A DNA stretch of 64,000 nucleotides from Ostrinia nubilalis (GCF_963855985.1 NC_087099.1:3688001-3752000); one strand, 5' to 3'; positions 23,787 to 35,107 are shown, counted from the first letter of the stretch. Notes: a model not told the origin generated them from the sequence alone. Program-made: numbers and translations.

Positions 23787-24995
23787 TATATTTCCAATTG
23801 GAGCCATAAACGGTTCTAAAAATTGTTGATATTAGATGTAAGTTATAAACTATAGCAAAGCTTGATACACTTTTTCATACAGAGATGTGCGGCTGAATGG
23901 GTGTGTTCATTGTTTGTAACTACAGACTACAGTAATTAGAGAAGTATTTTCTTTATTGTTATTGAGTACTAAAGAAATTTTAAATAAAAGACGAGGAAAT
24001 ACGCAAAGAAAAACGGTGGCACTGCGAGTGTAAAGATAACAAAAAGGTTTTTTCAAATTTACTCTCAAAACGTACCAAATTTACCTGTCCTCTTTGCAAC
24101 GCTTGAAAATTAACCTGTTCTAAAGGGAAAATAAAATTTCCTTCCCTTTCGGGCTAATGCGAGCAATCCATTAGTGGAACTGTTCTGTTATCATCTCATA
24201 AATTTGGGCTATCTCTGCTGGTTGTCAAACGGCAACGTATCGATGGGATGCCTTTGACCAAATATCTGCTACGGGTAATTTTGGAGCAGAATGGACTGTA
24301 AAATCCGCGGCTATTTCGGTTCATTTAGCCCGCATTTTGAGTTTTAATTATTTGGAGCGGAATTTTTCACTGGTAACAATTTGAACAATTTTATTCCTAA
24401 ATTTTAAGAGCAGATTTTTTGTCGTCGATTTTATTTTAGTATTACAATCTGGACTGCTAATAGGTACCTAACAATTTAAGTTAATCTATAGTTCCACTTT
24501 TGTAAGGAAATTGTGTCATTTTTTTATGTCATAATGTAAAAATAAATTGGCCAATTCTCAGAAATTTGCATTCTCGTAAACAGTTTTTAGCTTACATTTC
24601 AAATATAATAAAAAAAATGCACAAACGTTTGGAATGACAATTAAATGAGTTCCCAGAAAATTTAATGTGGAAATATCCATTATTTTAATTGAATTATCGT
24701 TCGTCAACTGTAGCCAGAGTAGGCCAGCATTACAAAATGAAACTCCCACTCTTTCCGTAAATACAAGGTGACTGAGGGCCAAGACGTGTTAACCCCAAGC
24801 GTAGCGTGGGGAAGTCGAATCCTCCATTTGCCCCTGGTAAATTAGAGTTCGCCTGCTCCTGCAATGGAGGGTAAAAACATTATAATCAATATGATTCAAT
24901 TTGTTTAGTGTAGTCAAACTTGAGTGCTGTTTCTTAATACGGGGCTCAACTATAGATTAACTTGGCGGTATCAAAATATCCTATTGCAATAACCA
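23787..24995. other. AT-rich DNA, no supported gene
   Basis: No repeats or exons that I can support. Confidence 0.4.
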
Positions 24996-24997
24996 TA

Positions 24998-25204
24998 TCC
25001 TACTAATATTATAAATGCGAAAGTTTGGATGTCTGGATGTCTGTATGGATGTTTGTTACTCTTTCACGCAAAAAACTACTGAACGGATTTTGATGAAACT
25101 TTACAGTATTATTGTTTATAACCCAGAATGATATATTGGCTATAATTTATGACGATCTGTGACAAAATAAATTTCAGGCGGGTGAAGCCGCGGGCAAAAG
25201 CTAG
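24998..25204 (+). mobile_element. Non-autonomous Helitron, second subfamily
   Basis: Begins TCCTACTAATATTATAAATG after A and ends GCCGCGGGCAAAAGCTAG before T. Internal landmarks are repeated GGATGTCTG units and TTGTTACTCTTTCACGCAAA. It is the reference for the interrupted copies at 4374-4705 and 17492. Confidence 0.85.
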
Positions 25205-25935
25205 TTTCACTATAAATCCATACATCCCTAAGGGTATTGAGATTAGCAAACTGAGCGTGTACCTACGTCACACCTATTCCCTCCCAGCTGGCATTAATAT
25301 AGTAATTAACATTTCGGCATAACAATATGTTACGGATATCCGAGTTTACATACTACATGTAGTTTGTCGTGTTATAATTAATTTTGTTGGGTGAATTTGT
25401 AACTGTTGTCTGCATGCAACTTCGAGAGATTGGCAACTTTATTAGTCGGAAGTTGCGTAATTTTAAAGTTAAATTGACAAAAAAGACAATGTCGAACGGT
25501 GTAGCGACTGCGCTTGTTTTGGCACAGAAGTGGAATAACAAATGATGCTTCATTTGGGTATAATTTAGATCCTGTTCGACTGAATAGTATACGTAACTGA
25601 GTCTATTTTACTTAGGGATCATATCCTGTGAAGTTACTTATTATAAGTACAAAAAAATCGTCTAGGGATAACCGTTCTGCTGCAGCAGGGCATTGGGATC
25701 ACCTCAAAATTGGGGTCTGTTCTGGCACCATTACTAAAGAGGAAGTTAGATAAGGTAACCGTATAGTCCGATCTTTTGCCGGGGGCAAAAATCTACGTGC
25801 TTTCCGGAGCTTGTGATAAATTCCACTAGATATGATCGAAATGGTCACCCTACATTAACGACCACGCGGTAGGATGCTTATCTTCGGCGATCGCTACCAA
25901 AGCGCTACTAATATCTATGCTACTAAAGATTCTTT
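25205..25935. other. AT-rich DNA, no supported gene
   Basis: A less AT-rich segment at 25670-25920 has partly open minus-strand frames but no motif I recognise. It may be a decayed insertion. Confidence 0.35.
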
Positions 25936-25936
25936 A

Positions 25937-26050
25937 AGGCTAAGTTGCACCACCTTATTTTAACCGCAACAATAACCGGTGCTTTCTGTACGGAGTTTGA
26001 CAGATTTTTGACGTTTGTCAAAGTTAAAGTAAGGTTGTGCAACTCAGCCT
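25937..26050. mobile_element. MITE family A, copy 3
   Basis: Left end AGGCTAAGTTGCACCACCTT, centre ACAATAACCGGTGCTTT, right end TTGTGCAACTCAGCCT. It lies in the opposite orientation to copies 2 and 4, judged by the centre. Confidence 0.8.
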
Positions 26051-27080
26051 AAACATTGTATCGATATACAATACTTAAATAGAATTAATCTCCTGCTTTA
26101 AGCCAAGAATTAGAGACATTAGGTAATTCTATCTGTATTTCCTTGAGTTGACATGCTACTGACATCACCAATGTCAATTCTATTGCTCCAGGAATACAGC
26201 TCAATTTCCCCGTCTCTTGTTCGGTGGTGAAACGAACAGTAGGGCTTTATAAACCTCCACTTGTTTGATTAGTTCAGTAGAGCGGAATGTTTGCTCAGCA
26301 AGGGCGTGTGAAAGAGACACGGCACTGACGTGGATGCGACAAATAAACGAAGCAAAAAATAGTTTATTGGAAATATGGGACATAGTGGCAAAGAGTGTGT
26401 TTGGAATAAGCAAACATTTCGTGAGTGTATGCAGGTTTTTGTTTAGTTGAACATTCAGTTACAAAGGACTGCGGGGATTCCTGTTGAATTTTGAACGGTT
26501 ATTTGCTTTTTATAAGGTCCATAGACTCTTATGATTTTGAGACTGGCGATTTAATATCAGTTTGCTTTTAATTGCTCATTTAAACTAGCTGTCACAATAT
26601 TTTGTTATAAAAACGACATTGTATTATCTAATGCTATGTCAAAGTACCTATTGCTTACTTCTATATAGAAAATTACCTACTTTTAATTATCCTAAAGTGT
26701 AGATAAGTATTAACCGACATCATAATTATATGGTCAAAATTACTCACGCACGCCAGTTATTAAGTGGATCAATGGAAAATGAAAACAATGATGGTCGTAT
26801 TACAAAAAGTTAAACACCCGTTGAACACTTCAATGAATCACAACAAAAACAACAACAAGAAGTCATTTAAGAAGTGGACTAAGGAAAAGAAAATCATTTC
26901 AGGGAAACAACAAACGTCATAAAGGATTAGAAGAATATTCTCGTAGAATGAAACTTGTTCGCGTTTCATTTTTTAAACAATCGTTAAAAGAACCTACCTA
27001 AATAAGCAAATATACGATGGTCAAGTTCATCGAACATCACCAGGTAGTAAACCGTATTATTACCAGGAACACCTATTCCT
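26051..27080. other. AT-rich DNA with one MITE E end
   Basis: At 26798-26830, TATTACAAAAAGTTAAACAC matches the left end of the inverted-repeat element at 37032-37139, as a one-ended remnant. The overlapping frames at 26201-26450 lack support on either strand. Confidence 0.4.
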
Positions 27081-27087
27081 TTAACGG

Positions 27088-27160
27088 TATGTTTACGGGA
27101 CGGGTTCGCAACACAAACAATTGCAGGCTAACAAACCCCAATTAGCTGCTGAAGACCCCG
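27088..27160 (+). repeat. Recurrent block, copy A
   Basis: Contains TGTTTACGGGACGG, ACACAAACAATTGCAGGCTA and ACAAACCCCAATTAGCTG in the same order as the blocks at 27937-28044 and 28477-28597. It carries forkhead-like (GTTTAC, AAACAA) and homeodomain-like (AATTA) strings. No terminal repeats. Confidence 0.6.
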
Positions 27161-27212
27161 GAGATATTTTGGCAGATCTATTACTTAATGAAATGTAAGC
27201 TGCTTGCTGCTT

Positions 27213-27500
27213 TTGTCGGCCGTTTGGTGTAGTGGTTCAGAACGGACTACTATGCCGAGAGGTCCCGGGTTCGATTCCCGGCCGGGCAGAAATTGAAATG
27301 ATGAATTTTAATTTCTGTGACGGGTCTGGGTGTGACTATGTATAATATTTATGTATTTAAAAAAAAAAAGTATATAAGTAGTATATCCGTTAAGCTAGCA
27401 CCCATAACACAAGCATTAAGTTGCTTACTTTGGGGCTAGCTGGCGCTGTGTGAAATTGTCCAAAGATTTATTTATTTATTTATTTATTATTTATTTCAAT
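27213..27500 (+). repeat. Full-length tRNA-derived SINE
   Basis: The head has an A-box-like TTTGGTGTAGTGGTTCAG (about 27224-27241) and a B-box CCCGGGTTCGATTCCCGG (27262-27281). A body follows with TTTCTGTGACGGGTCTGGGT, an A-run at 27357-27370, the CCGTTAAGCTAGCACCCATA segment, and a terminal ATTT repeat (27466-27492). This is the structure of lepidopteran SINEs mobilised by a LINE. The head lacks acceptor-stem pairing, so it is not a tRNA gene. The two 3' modules at 13566 and 22290 belong to the same superfamily. Confidence 0.85.
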
Positions 27501-27936
27501 GAAGAAGACCGTCAAGGCTGCTTCAAAATGAGGATTTTAGATGGGATGATTTTTTTCGTATATAACAAAGAAACTTAGCAAAACATATGTGAGATAGAAC
27601 ACACTTTTTATAGTGTACCACGCAGGACAAGACAAAAAAAAGAAATACACATACAAAAGTTAAGTACGGCACAATTCAGGCGATCTCATCCAGACAACCT
27701 ATGTATTTATATTACGTATTTCATTCACAATTTGGCTAAGAAACGTATTATTTTTTGTACTAGCTATATAAAATTTATTGGCTTACAAATAAAAAGTGAA
27801 TTTAACCGCGATACAAGACAGTTTTCTGTTTCAGAGAACAATGCAGGCAAAAATCAGCCTAACTCTTCTCAATAATACTTAATTACTAACCCGAAATTAA
27901 ACACTACCTCCTTGTAACAGAGCCTGACAACATCTA
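27501..27936. other. AT-rich spacer
   Basis: No supported feature. Confidence 0.4.
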
Positions 27937-28044
27937 AATCAAGCCTATTGCATAACAGGGTTGATTAACAGCGTGTTTAGATACCTTTTGGCAGCCGAGC
28001 ACAAACAATCGCTGCCTAACGAACCCCAATTAACTGGGACGACC
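27937..28044 (+). repeat. Recurrent block, copy B
   Basis: Best-preserved copy: AATCAAGCCTATTGCATAAC, GTTGATTAACAGCGTGTTTA, CCTTTTGGCAGCCGAG, CACAAACAATCGCTGCCTAA and CGAACCCCAATTAACTGGG. Confidence 0.65.
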
Positions 28045-28475
28045 CTGCGGCTGGTTCGGCACACCCAGATCAGATGCAATTGATGAGGAGGACATGACAG
28101 AAGAACAAAAGCTTTTATTGTGATTATTTGTTTCCAAACACTTTAAGTGGTTATTGATGAAATGCTTAAATTAAATTAGTGTCTTTAAATTGGTCTCATA
28201 AGTGCCTTTTTGTGAAAATAACTTCAAATTCCAAAAAATTTGAACGTTGAATCATTCTCAATAAAATAAAGATAATAAGAGTTAGTTTGTCGACTATATC
28301 CAACTTTTGCGTGTCCTTTTGCAATCTTGCAATTAACTAAATGAGTTGTTCATTAGTATCACAAACTTGAGAATTATCTCAGTCTAGCCTGTCTAAAAAT
28401 ACAAAGGAATTGGAGAAATCAGAGATTCATCTTTTCAATACCTATCTCTTGTGCGTAGTAGATATATTATGTTCT
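28045..28475. other. AT-rich spacer between repeat blocks
   Basis: No supported feature. Confidence 0.4.
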
Positions 28476-28476
28476 A

Positions 28477-28597
28477 TAATCAAGATCAATGCATAACATG
28501 ACCGGTTAATTAGCCGTGTGTTTACTCTACACTATGACCTTTTGGCAGTCGTGTACAAAGGCAAACAATAGATGTATAACGAATTCCAATTAGACTG
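28477..28597 (+). repeat. Recurrent block, copy C
   Basis: Aligns with copy B: AATCAAGATCAATGCATAAC, GGTTAATTAGCCGTGTGTTT, CCTTTTGGCAGTCGTG, GGCAAACAATAGATG and CGAATTCCAATTAGACTG. It is followed within 15 bases by the LINE pseudogene. Confidence 0.65.
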
Positions 28598-28610
28598 AAT
28601 TGAATCGAGC

Positions 28611-28931
28611 TTCGAATCAGAAATGAGGAGATCCGTAAACGAACTGAAGTCGCTGACATAGCCCGACGGATTAGCAAGCTGAAGTGAAATTGACAGGGCA
28701 CATAGTACGCAGAACTGACGGCCGATGGGGCATCAAGTTCTGAAGTAGAGGTCACGTACCAGAAAACGCAGCGTAGGACGTCCACTCACAAGGAGGCAGC
28801 AGGAATGCTGGATGCTGTCCACTACCAATCGGGCGATGTGGAAATCATTAGTGTCTGAAATGATGATGATGATAAATCGAGCTGACGTCAAGCAGAGGGC
28901 TGCTACAGACTTCAATGATGATGATGATGAT
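28611..28931 (+). pseudogene. RTE-like non-LTR retrotransposon C-terminus and tail
   Basis: Reads RIRNEEIRKRTEVADIARR and ISKLK. Two stop codons (TGA) then stand where Trp codons are expected. After a shift come GHIVRRTDGRWGIK, and in another frame RSRTRKRSVGRPLTR, matching the C-terminal ORF2 block of the copies at 4028-4324 and 43354. The catalytic domains are absent. The 3' end carries a GAT/ATG trinucleotide repeat (28858-28873), unlike the AACG tail of the other copies, so this is a different subfamily. A second stretch of 3'-end-like sequence follows and ends in the same repeat at 28914-28931. Confidence 0.8.
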
Positions 28932-29518
28932 AACACAGTTAATTAAGAATGTATAATATCACTATTAGATCCACAATCCTCTCTAACCGAATCGCTATCC
29001 AAATAAGGATTACAAGTACAAAGTGCTATCGGCTGGCAAGTTCGGGATGCGATCCCCACAGACGGTAGTTTGCTCCGGAAACATTAGTTAGCGAGTCCCG
29101 ACTTTTGATTAGCTCCCCCGGGACCATCGGACTTGAATCCCAGATTACTCTGACGGTTAATTTGTCTTGCAGATGCAGTTTATAGCAAAGTGAAGCTGTT
29201 TTGAAGTAAGTAAGGTGTTTGTCTAGTACGAGCATTATGGAGTTGTAATTATTATGAAAATAGAAACACAGAAGAGGGAAGATTGTTTCATAAAGATGAT
29301 TAGTGGTCTGAATTCATAAATCTTTTATCAAAAGACCTACCTATTATATTGTGGTGACTGGTAAATCACACAATATTTGGATTTGAGGTGATAAGTAGCA
29401 TTTATAAGACTTACCTACACAAAGAACTTAATTACGTAAAGGTTATCAAATACCTAATTAATATCATGGTCCAATGCCTACTATGCATTTATCAATTATT
29501 GATTTAAACTAACTAAAC
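28932..29518. other. AT-rich DNA, unsupported open frame
   Basis: A minus-strand frame of 69 codons (29026-29235) contains VIWDSSPMVPGELIK and looks somewhat protein-like, but it has no recognisable family or clear splice sites. Confidence 0.3.
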
Positions 29519-29520
29519 AA

Positions 29521-29765
29521 TCAACAGACTACACATTTGCTACATTTGTTGTATTTACAACAGATGCCACAGTGTTTAGCTTGAGAGCTGTCGTCAGTAC
29601 CGTAGAAAATCTTAAAAATTGCTTTATTTATGTCAGTAAAAACCTCATAATCTCCGTGTATTAACACGTGCGTCGCAGGAGCCTGAAAGGCGCCATCACG
29701 CCTGGGCCTCTTTGAAGTCTGATAGACTGCTATAATTGCCAATAGCTGGGGGCAAGTCCTTGCCT
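29521..29765 (-). CDS. Candidate terminal exon, unidentified Cys-rich protein
   Basis: On the minus strand a long pyrimidine-rich tract ends in CTCCTACAG at 29766, a good acceptor. The exon then reads open for 80 codons to TGA at 29523-29521, entering in a phase that needs one upstream base. The residues look like real protein: ARTCPQLLAIIAVYQTSKRP early, HVLIHGDYEVFTDINKAIFK in the middle, and a Cys-rich end, HCGICCKYNKCSKCVVC, with seven Cys in the last 16 residues. I recognise no family. No AATAAA-like signal was found close downstream, and the upstream exon is unknown. It could also be a transposon fragment or a chance frame. Confidence 0.3.
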
Positions 29766-29819
29766 CTGTAGGAGTACGGCCAAGAAGTAAGAGGAGGCGT
29801 TTTACAAAAAACACACCAT

Positions 29820-30856
29820 TTTAAACTTCATTGTACAGTCTGCGTCAAATACTTCGTGACACCCAAAGCAGCCAAAAAGTGCGCAACATGTGCGTGGGTT
29901 GGAATAAAGTTGTGTTGTCAACTTTTTGTCCACTTTGGGTGACACGAACTATTTTTTTTGTTGTTAGTGAGTGTTATTGAGATACCTACACATGCAATGG
30001 TAGCTAGTGGAGTACTCCAATTGCAGTGCAGTGATTCAGTTTGTGAATTATGATGATTGTGATTTGTTAGTTCCTTAAGTTTGGTTAAATTCTTTTAGGT
30101 GATCGACTATATGGGTAATGTTGTAGACTAATAAGTAAGAAAAAACGTTTTACAGAAGATAATCTCGAGCACCCAGCAATCAAATAACACTATAGAACAT
30201 TATAAGTCACAATATTTGAGCACTTTGGTTTTTCTGTAAGCTTATGATGTTTTTGATCCATAAATAAATAAGAAGTGCGGTATCAATGTTAGTCGGCCTT
30301 TGGTTTGCAAAATTACCAGTATATTAGCAGCACTAGTAGGCATGTAGGTTAGGTACTGCCACGGGAATATCAACCTACAAGTCCCAGCCCATCCTTTGGG
30401 CCACATTCGAAATTGCTCGCGACCCACAAAAGCCGTTCAGATATGGCGTTATCTCCAAAGCTATTTCCAGTTACTCTCGCTTTTAACTTTTGTCAGACTT
30501 TAATTGGTTCCTTTTCCTAGAAGAATCTTAATCTAGACGTAATTGTAGTATTTGTGAGCTTGTATTTTCTAGTGATATTACGTTACAACGATTTGGAGAC
30601 GATGGTTAGCTACTTATACATAGACACCCTCCTATTTGATTTCATCAAACTTTACATATATTAACTTGACTGACTAGATAAAATAGGAGAGTTTATGTGG
30701 TGTCGAAATAATTTTCGTAAGCCAAATAGGTAACGACTAAATAACCATTAAAAATGACTTATAATATTATGTTGTAAGAAAATTACCTATTATTATCATT
30801 TGGGGGAGGTGAACGCCAATAATGTTTTAAAGCTCACAAAATACCGCAGTTGATAC
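29820..30856. other. AT-rich DNA, no supported gene
   Basis: Contains a short near-palindromic pair, TTCGTGACACCCAAAG (29862) and CTTTGGGTGACACGAA (29933), about 55 bases apart, resembling the two ends of a small element. Otherwise nothing. Confidence 0.4.
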
Positions 30857-30858
30857 TT

Positions 30859-31004
30859 ACGCCTTTATTCGCAAACGTTACTATGAGGTCTCACACTGCG
30901 CATGGACGCACAGGGTGACATACGAATCAATCACAGAGCTTTATTCAACGCTGTGTGTTCGATTTACAGCTTCACTTAAGCAAGCATCGTTTGTGAATAT
31001 AGGC
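30859..31004 (+). mobile_element. MITE family B, copy 2
   Basis: ACGCCTTTATTCGCAAACGT at the left, TTACTATGAGGTCTCACACT, the central CGCACAGGGTGACATACGAA, and CGTTTGTGAATATAGGC at the right. The ends are reverse complements apart from a few changes. Confidence 0.85.
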
Positions 31005-31755
31005 AAATTAATAAATATAGAAAATTTTCAGTACAAATCCCAAAAATCATAAAGCAATCCTGAAGTCTCAACGTTCCCGTTGACTTAGTGAAGCCCAGTC
31101 AGCATTCCCCCCATATTTGGAAGGTCAATAAATTGGCGAGCAGGGAAATTGGACCGTATTCGCTTAGTCGGCACCCGCTCCTGGGCAGTTATTATGGCCG
31201 CCGTCATGAGGGATATAGGGCCCATTTCCTGGTGTGAATTTCACCAGGATTTACAAGCGTAGTATGGAATTGTGTACCTATATGATGCATTTGTTGATTA
31301 TGATGTGTAATAATCGTTTATCTGAATTAAAAGTAAGTTAATTGCAATTGGGCTTTTCAAAAGCGCATTTATGTCTAACTACTCTACATTATTATCATGT
31401 CTGAAGTTCAAGATATTACACTTTTTTTCAAATCGTGCAATGAAGCATTGAACAATTCTATGGCGTGGATAATCACTTCTTAATTTAAGATAAATTAAGA
31501 TAATAAACATAGATTACAAACATAGAAATATAAAAAAACAATATTAAAAACATAAGAGGCAAAAGGATGAGGCTTAGCATAAGCGAGGTCAGCTCAGGCA
31601 TACCCTACCCCTCTAATTTAATTACATAAGGATTTAAATCTGCTAAAGTAACAAACTAATTTTTCATACAATATGTGGTACGGCAGCACATAACTTTAAA
31701 CACTGTGTCATACCGATTTAATTTATAAAAATACAGAAATAAATAGAAATATATT
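31005..31755. other. AT-rich DNA, no supported gene
   Basis: A less AT-rich patch at 31080-31260 has no frame with splice sites. It may be conserved non-coding DNA, untested. Confidence 0.35.
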
Positions 31756-31760
31756 AATTA

Positions 31761-31972
31761 CTAGCTTTCCGCCCGCGGCTTCACGCGCGTGGACTACATT
31801 ATCTACATATTTTACGGAACCCTATTTTTTTCCAAATTACTCGTGGATAATGTAGCTTTCGAATGGCGAAAGAATTTTTAAAAACGGTCCAGTAGTTTTT
31901 GAGCCTATTCATTACAACAAAACAAACAAAGTTTTCCTCTTTATAATATTACTTAGTGTAGATAAAACTTTA
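31761..31972 (-). mobile_element. Non-autonomous Helitron, third subfamily
   Basis: In minus orientation it starts TCTACACTAAGTAATATTAT, contains AAACTTTGTTTGTTT and GGACCGTTTTTAAAAATTC, and ends GAAGCCGCGGGCGGAAAGCTAG, with host T beyond. 212 bases. Confidence 0.85.
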
Positions 31973-32310
31973 TGTTTTCTTTCCAGGAAAAAGGAACTCC
32001 TGGCGTTGAACCTCAGTTCATGGTTATGAGTTGATCCCAACATGACGTAACATCCTATAAAACATCCCAACAAAATACATGGTATTATTAAAACATTTTA
32101 AGCCATAAACAAAGCGTTGGCGTTATTAGCAGGAAAATTATCAAGCGAATGCGTAATATCGTAATTTGCGAACACCCGGTATGATCTTAGGCTTCCCTTT
32201 ATGACTCGCACAATACTTGGATTTAGTCATTTTCTCTCATATTCATTATAACATGTCGGATGTGTGCTTACGCGCTTTTTAGCTTAACGTGAAAGCTTTC
32301 TTGATTTACT

Positions 32311-32416
32311 AAGCTTACTTTAACTTTGTTAAACGTCAAAAATCTGTCAAACTCCATACAAAAAGCACCGGTTATCGTTATAGTTACGGTCAAAGTTAGG
32401 TGGTGCAACTCAGCCT
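32311..32416. mobile_element. MITE family A, copy 4
   Basis: Has TTAACTTTGTTAAACGTCAA, CCATACAAAAAGCACCGG, and a right end GGTGGTGCAACTCAGCCTT. The left terminal repeat is eroded. Confidence 0.75.
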
Positions 32417-32417
32417 T

Positions 32418-33797
32418 AGATTTCAAGTCAAGGTGGATACAAAAAGGTGAAAAATCTGTTCCTGTGATGATTCCCAATTATTTAGTACATTAGTAGCTTG
32501 AATTAACCGGAACTAAAACCCTTTTTCAGTGCATAGCTCATAAAATTTCATGGAATCTATAAACTTAATGTGAATAATAAAGTCTCATAAAAAACTGACT
32601 TTTTCAAAGTTAGGTAATATGTTGAGTGAAGTCAATAAGACTACATTGAGAGAAAACTAGACTGTCAGATAAAAATAAAACGGATCTGCGTGATCAAACA
32701 AAGTCAGACGCAAACAGACCTACACGACAGAAAAAAGTTTGCATTTGAACAGTTTAATGCAATACCTACTTCTTCGTATAATCAAGGACTTAAATTCAAT
32801 CTCCTACAAATCAGACTCCATTATGTACAACAGTAGGTACATAATATGTCTCAGTATTTTATTTGATGTGTTGCCGTACATAAACACATGTATTACAGCC
32901 TACGCAGCTTCTAATATGATACCGTCTCTCAGAACCGAACAACCTAAGCTCAGTATTCAATATTCAAAGAAAATAAGAACAAGGAGAATTCATCAAACAA
33001 TTCGGTGAAAATATTCCATTCGACAACACCTAAACACGAGTCCGAGGCAAATAATAAGATGGCGGTTGGATAAATATTTATAATTCGGGACGAGAGGCAA
33101 TTACCTCCTCACAGGTGACGGTGTGTCTGTCCCGATACATACATATTTATCGGGACGAAACTGGGGAGTGCACACGAGCGACCGAATGGGATATGTATAA
33201 ACGACTTTGTCGTCTGGCGTCGTATAAAATGATACTGTGATACGGGTTCTATCAACACTGAAGATTTTCAATACGGGTGGTGAGTTTAAAAAATATCTAA
33301 CTTTACTATTACTACCCAAGCTGCCAAGGTTAGAAAGCTGGATTAATCTACACAGAGAGCTATAGTTCGATTCAGAATAAAAGCTTATGTTAACATTTGG
33401 AGCGTGGTTGATTCAACTACAAGACGACTAAACGTTTCATAATTACCACGAAAATGTGAAAATAACAAAATGAAACAAAAACGGTATAATAACACTTATT
33501 TCTAGGTATCATAATTCCATTATGTTTAATATTCGCATGTCTGCGACAACCAATGATGTCTCTCGCACTACAAAATTAATGTCGCATTGGAAATACGAGT
33601 ACATTGTAATCAAAGGCGAAATGCATTGTGACAGATCAATGTACGAGAGCTTAATTAGGTATACCTACTCGTACCTACGACGTACCTTACGTAACGTTAT
33701 AATGACTGCGTTAATTCTTTAGTTAAGTCTGAAATTATAATAAGATGGGTAATTTTCAACTAAGCCTCTGATTTATAAATAAAAAGTTATGTATACA
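32418..33797. other. AT-rich DNA, no supported gene
   Basis: Open frames at 32739-33008, 33101-33319 and 33522-33722 have no support. Confidence 0.35.
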
Positions 33798-33799
33798 TA

Positions 33800-33998
33800 C
33801 AGGGTGTTAGGTAAATGGGTATATGAGCCGACACTAGCCCATGTTAACATGGGCATATAAATGGTATGGTGAAGTCAGAAATTTGATATCATCATTTAAT
33901 TTTTTTTAATTTTCATACAAAATAATTTTTTTAAAATCCGATTTGTATGAAAATTAAAAGTTAGTGTCGGCTCATATACCCATTTACCTAACACCCTG
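33800..33998. mobile_element. MITE family C, copy 1 (one arm shortened)
   Basis: Flanked by TA on both sides. Ends are CAGGGTGTTAGGTAAATGGG and its reverse complement. The left arm extends through AGCCGACACTAGCCCATGTT and the region to about 33890, while the right arm lacks the matching part. It is 199 bases, against 264 in the complete copy at 51774. Confidence 0.85.
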
Positions 33999-34455
33999 TA
34001 TAAAATAACAAATTTTATTCTAAGGGAACTTAAAAGAAGTTTTATTAAACGTCATGTACAAGTAGCACTACCAATGATTACACAATAATAACACTACAAT
34101 AATAAAAATAATATTAAAAAGCTTTAACTTTGGCAATAAAATTGGGGCTATTATCTACCACAGGTCTACGAAAAGAGACAAAACGTTGTGTACCTTATCT
34201 ATGGAAAAAAAAAACAGAAGATCTACCTACTTAATTATAATGCACTCGAATAAAGTAACAATGATATTTATTCACTGGCCGCGAAAATTAGGAAAGCTTA
34301 CTCCGCAAGTACTATAGAGTTTAAAGAATATACCTACACAGTAAAGTATACTTTATGTAGGTATTATACAGAGAATGTATTCATTGAGGAGAAAATTTTG
34401 TGATTCCCAGTTGTAAATTATTTTTTTATTGTTCATTCATTTAAATACTTTTTGC
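33999..34455. other. AT-rich spacer
   Basis: No supported feature. Confidence 0.4.
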
Positions 34456-34460
34456 TCTCA

Positions 34461-34565
34461 AAATGTCTATAAAAAATTTTTATAGACATTTTTTAATTTT
34501 TTTAAAGGCAGACCAAAACATTTTTATTAAAAATGTTTTGGTCTGCCTTTAAAAAAATTAAAAAA
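34461..34565. repeat. Two adjoining perfect hairpins
   Basis: Hairpin one pairs 34461-34475 with 34477-34491. Hairpin two pairs 34489-34526 with 34528-34565: 38 bases, perfect, with a one-base centre and a core of AAAGGCAGACCAAAACATTT. The second could be a recent fold-back or a hairpin-RNA source. Confidence 0.9.
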
Positions 34566-34604
34566 TAGCGTTTGACTCCCTAAAGCATCACCCTGATCAA
34601 AGAT

Positions 34605-34720
34605 GGTGATTATTGGGTATCTTTATTCTCAGTGTTGTCCTTTTCCATCCCACGTTCGTGATATGCATCACTAATGGGGACCATTCTCTTTGACATTTGA
34701 TTTACCCAACAAACAACACT
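34605..34720 (+). repeat. Locally duplicated block, copy 1
   Basis: Shares with 35108-35200 the ordered strings TATCTTTATT, CTTCCTTTTCC/GTCCTTTTCC, TTCTCTTTGACATTTG and CCCAACA-CACTCT. Only about two-thirds of positions appear to match, so this is old or under partial constraint. Confidence 0.45.
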
Positions 34721-34846
34721 CTGGAATTTTTTCAACAGTTCACTTTTATTTGCTTTCGATTAAAAAGTCCTACTAACTTCGGAAAATTTAAAAAAAAAAT
34801 TCAAAAAAAGTTTTTCACATTGTCATTCTACCGCCCCTGAAAAGTT

Positions 34847-34930
34847 AGGCTGAGTTGCACCACCTAACTTTGACCGTAACTATATTGTTATCCGGTGTTT
34901 TTGTATGGAGTTTGACAGATTTTAGACGTA
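34847..34930. mobile_element. MITE family A, copy 5 (truncated)
   Basis: Intact left end AGGCTGAGTTGCACCACCTA and core TTTGTATGGAGTTTGACAGA; the right half is missing after about 34930. Confidence 0.75.
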
Positions 34931-35107
34931 TCGCAAACATAATGTATGGAGTCAGATTGGACAGTTCATAAAAGTAGGTATTTAATAAAATATTGGTGTC
35001 AGCCGCTATATTATTTCATTCATAATATACAAGTCACTAACTTATGAAATGCTGAAAATATGGAAGGAAAAGAAAAGTTAGGAAGTGAGCTTCAACAACA
35101 AAACTAT

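Noticed and set aside
27219..27290. tRNA-like sequence with good A and B boxes
   Set aside because: No acceptor-stem pairing, and it is followed by a SINE body and ATTT tail, so it is a SINE head.
29026..29235. Minus-strand 69-codon frame with protein-like composition
   Set aside because: No family and no convincing splice context; overlapping features cannot be confirmed.
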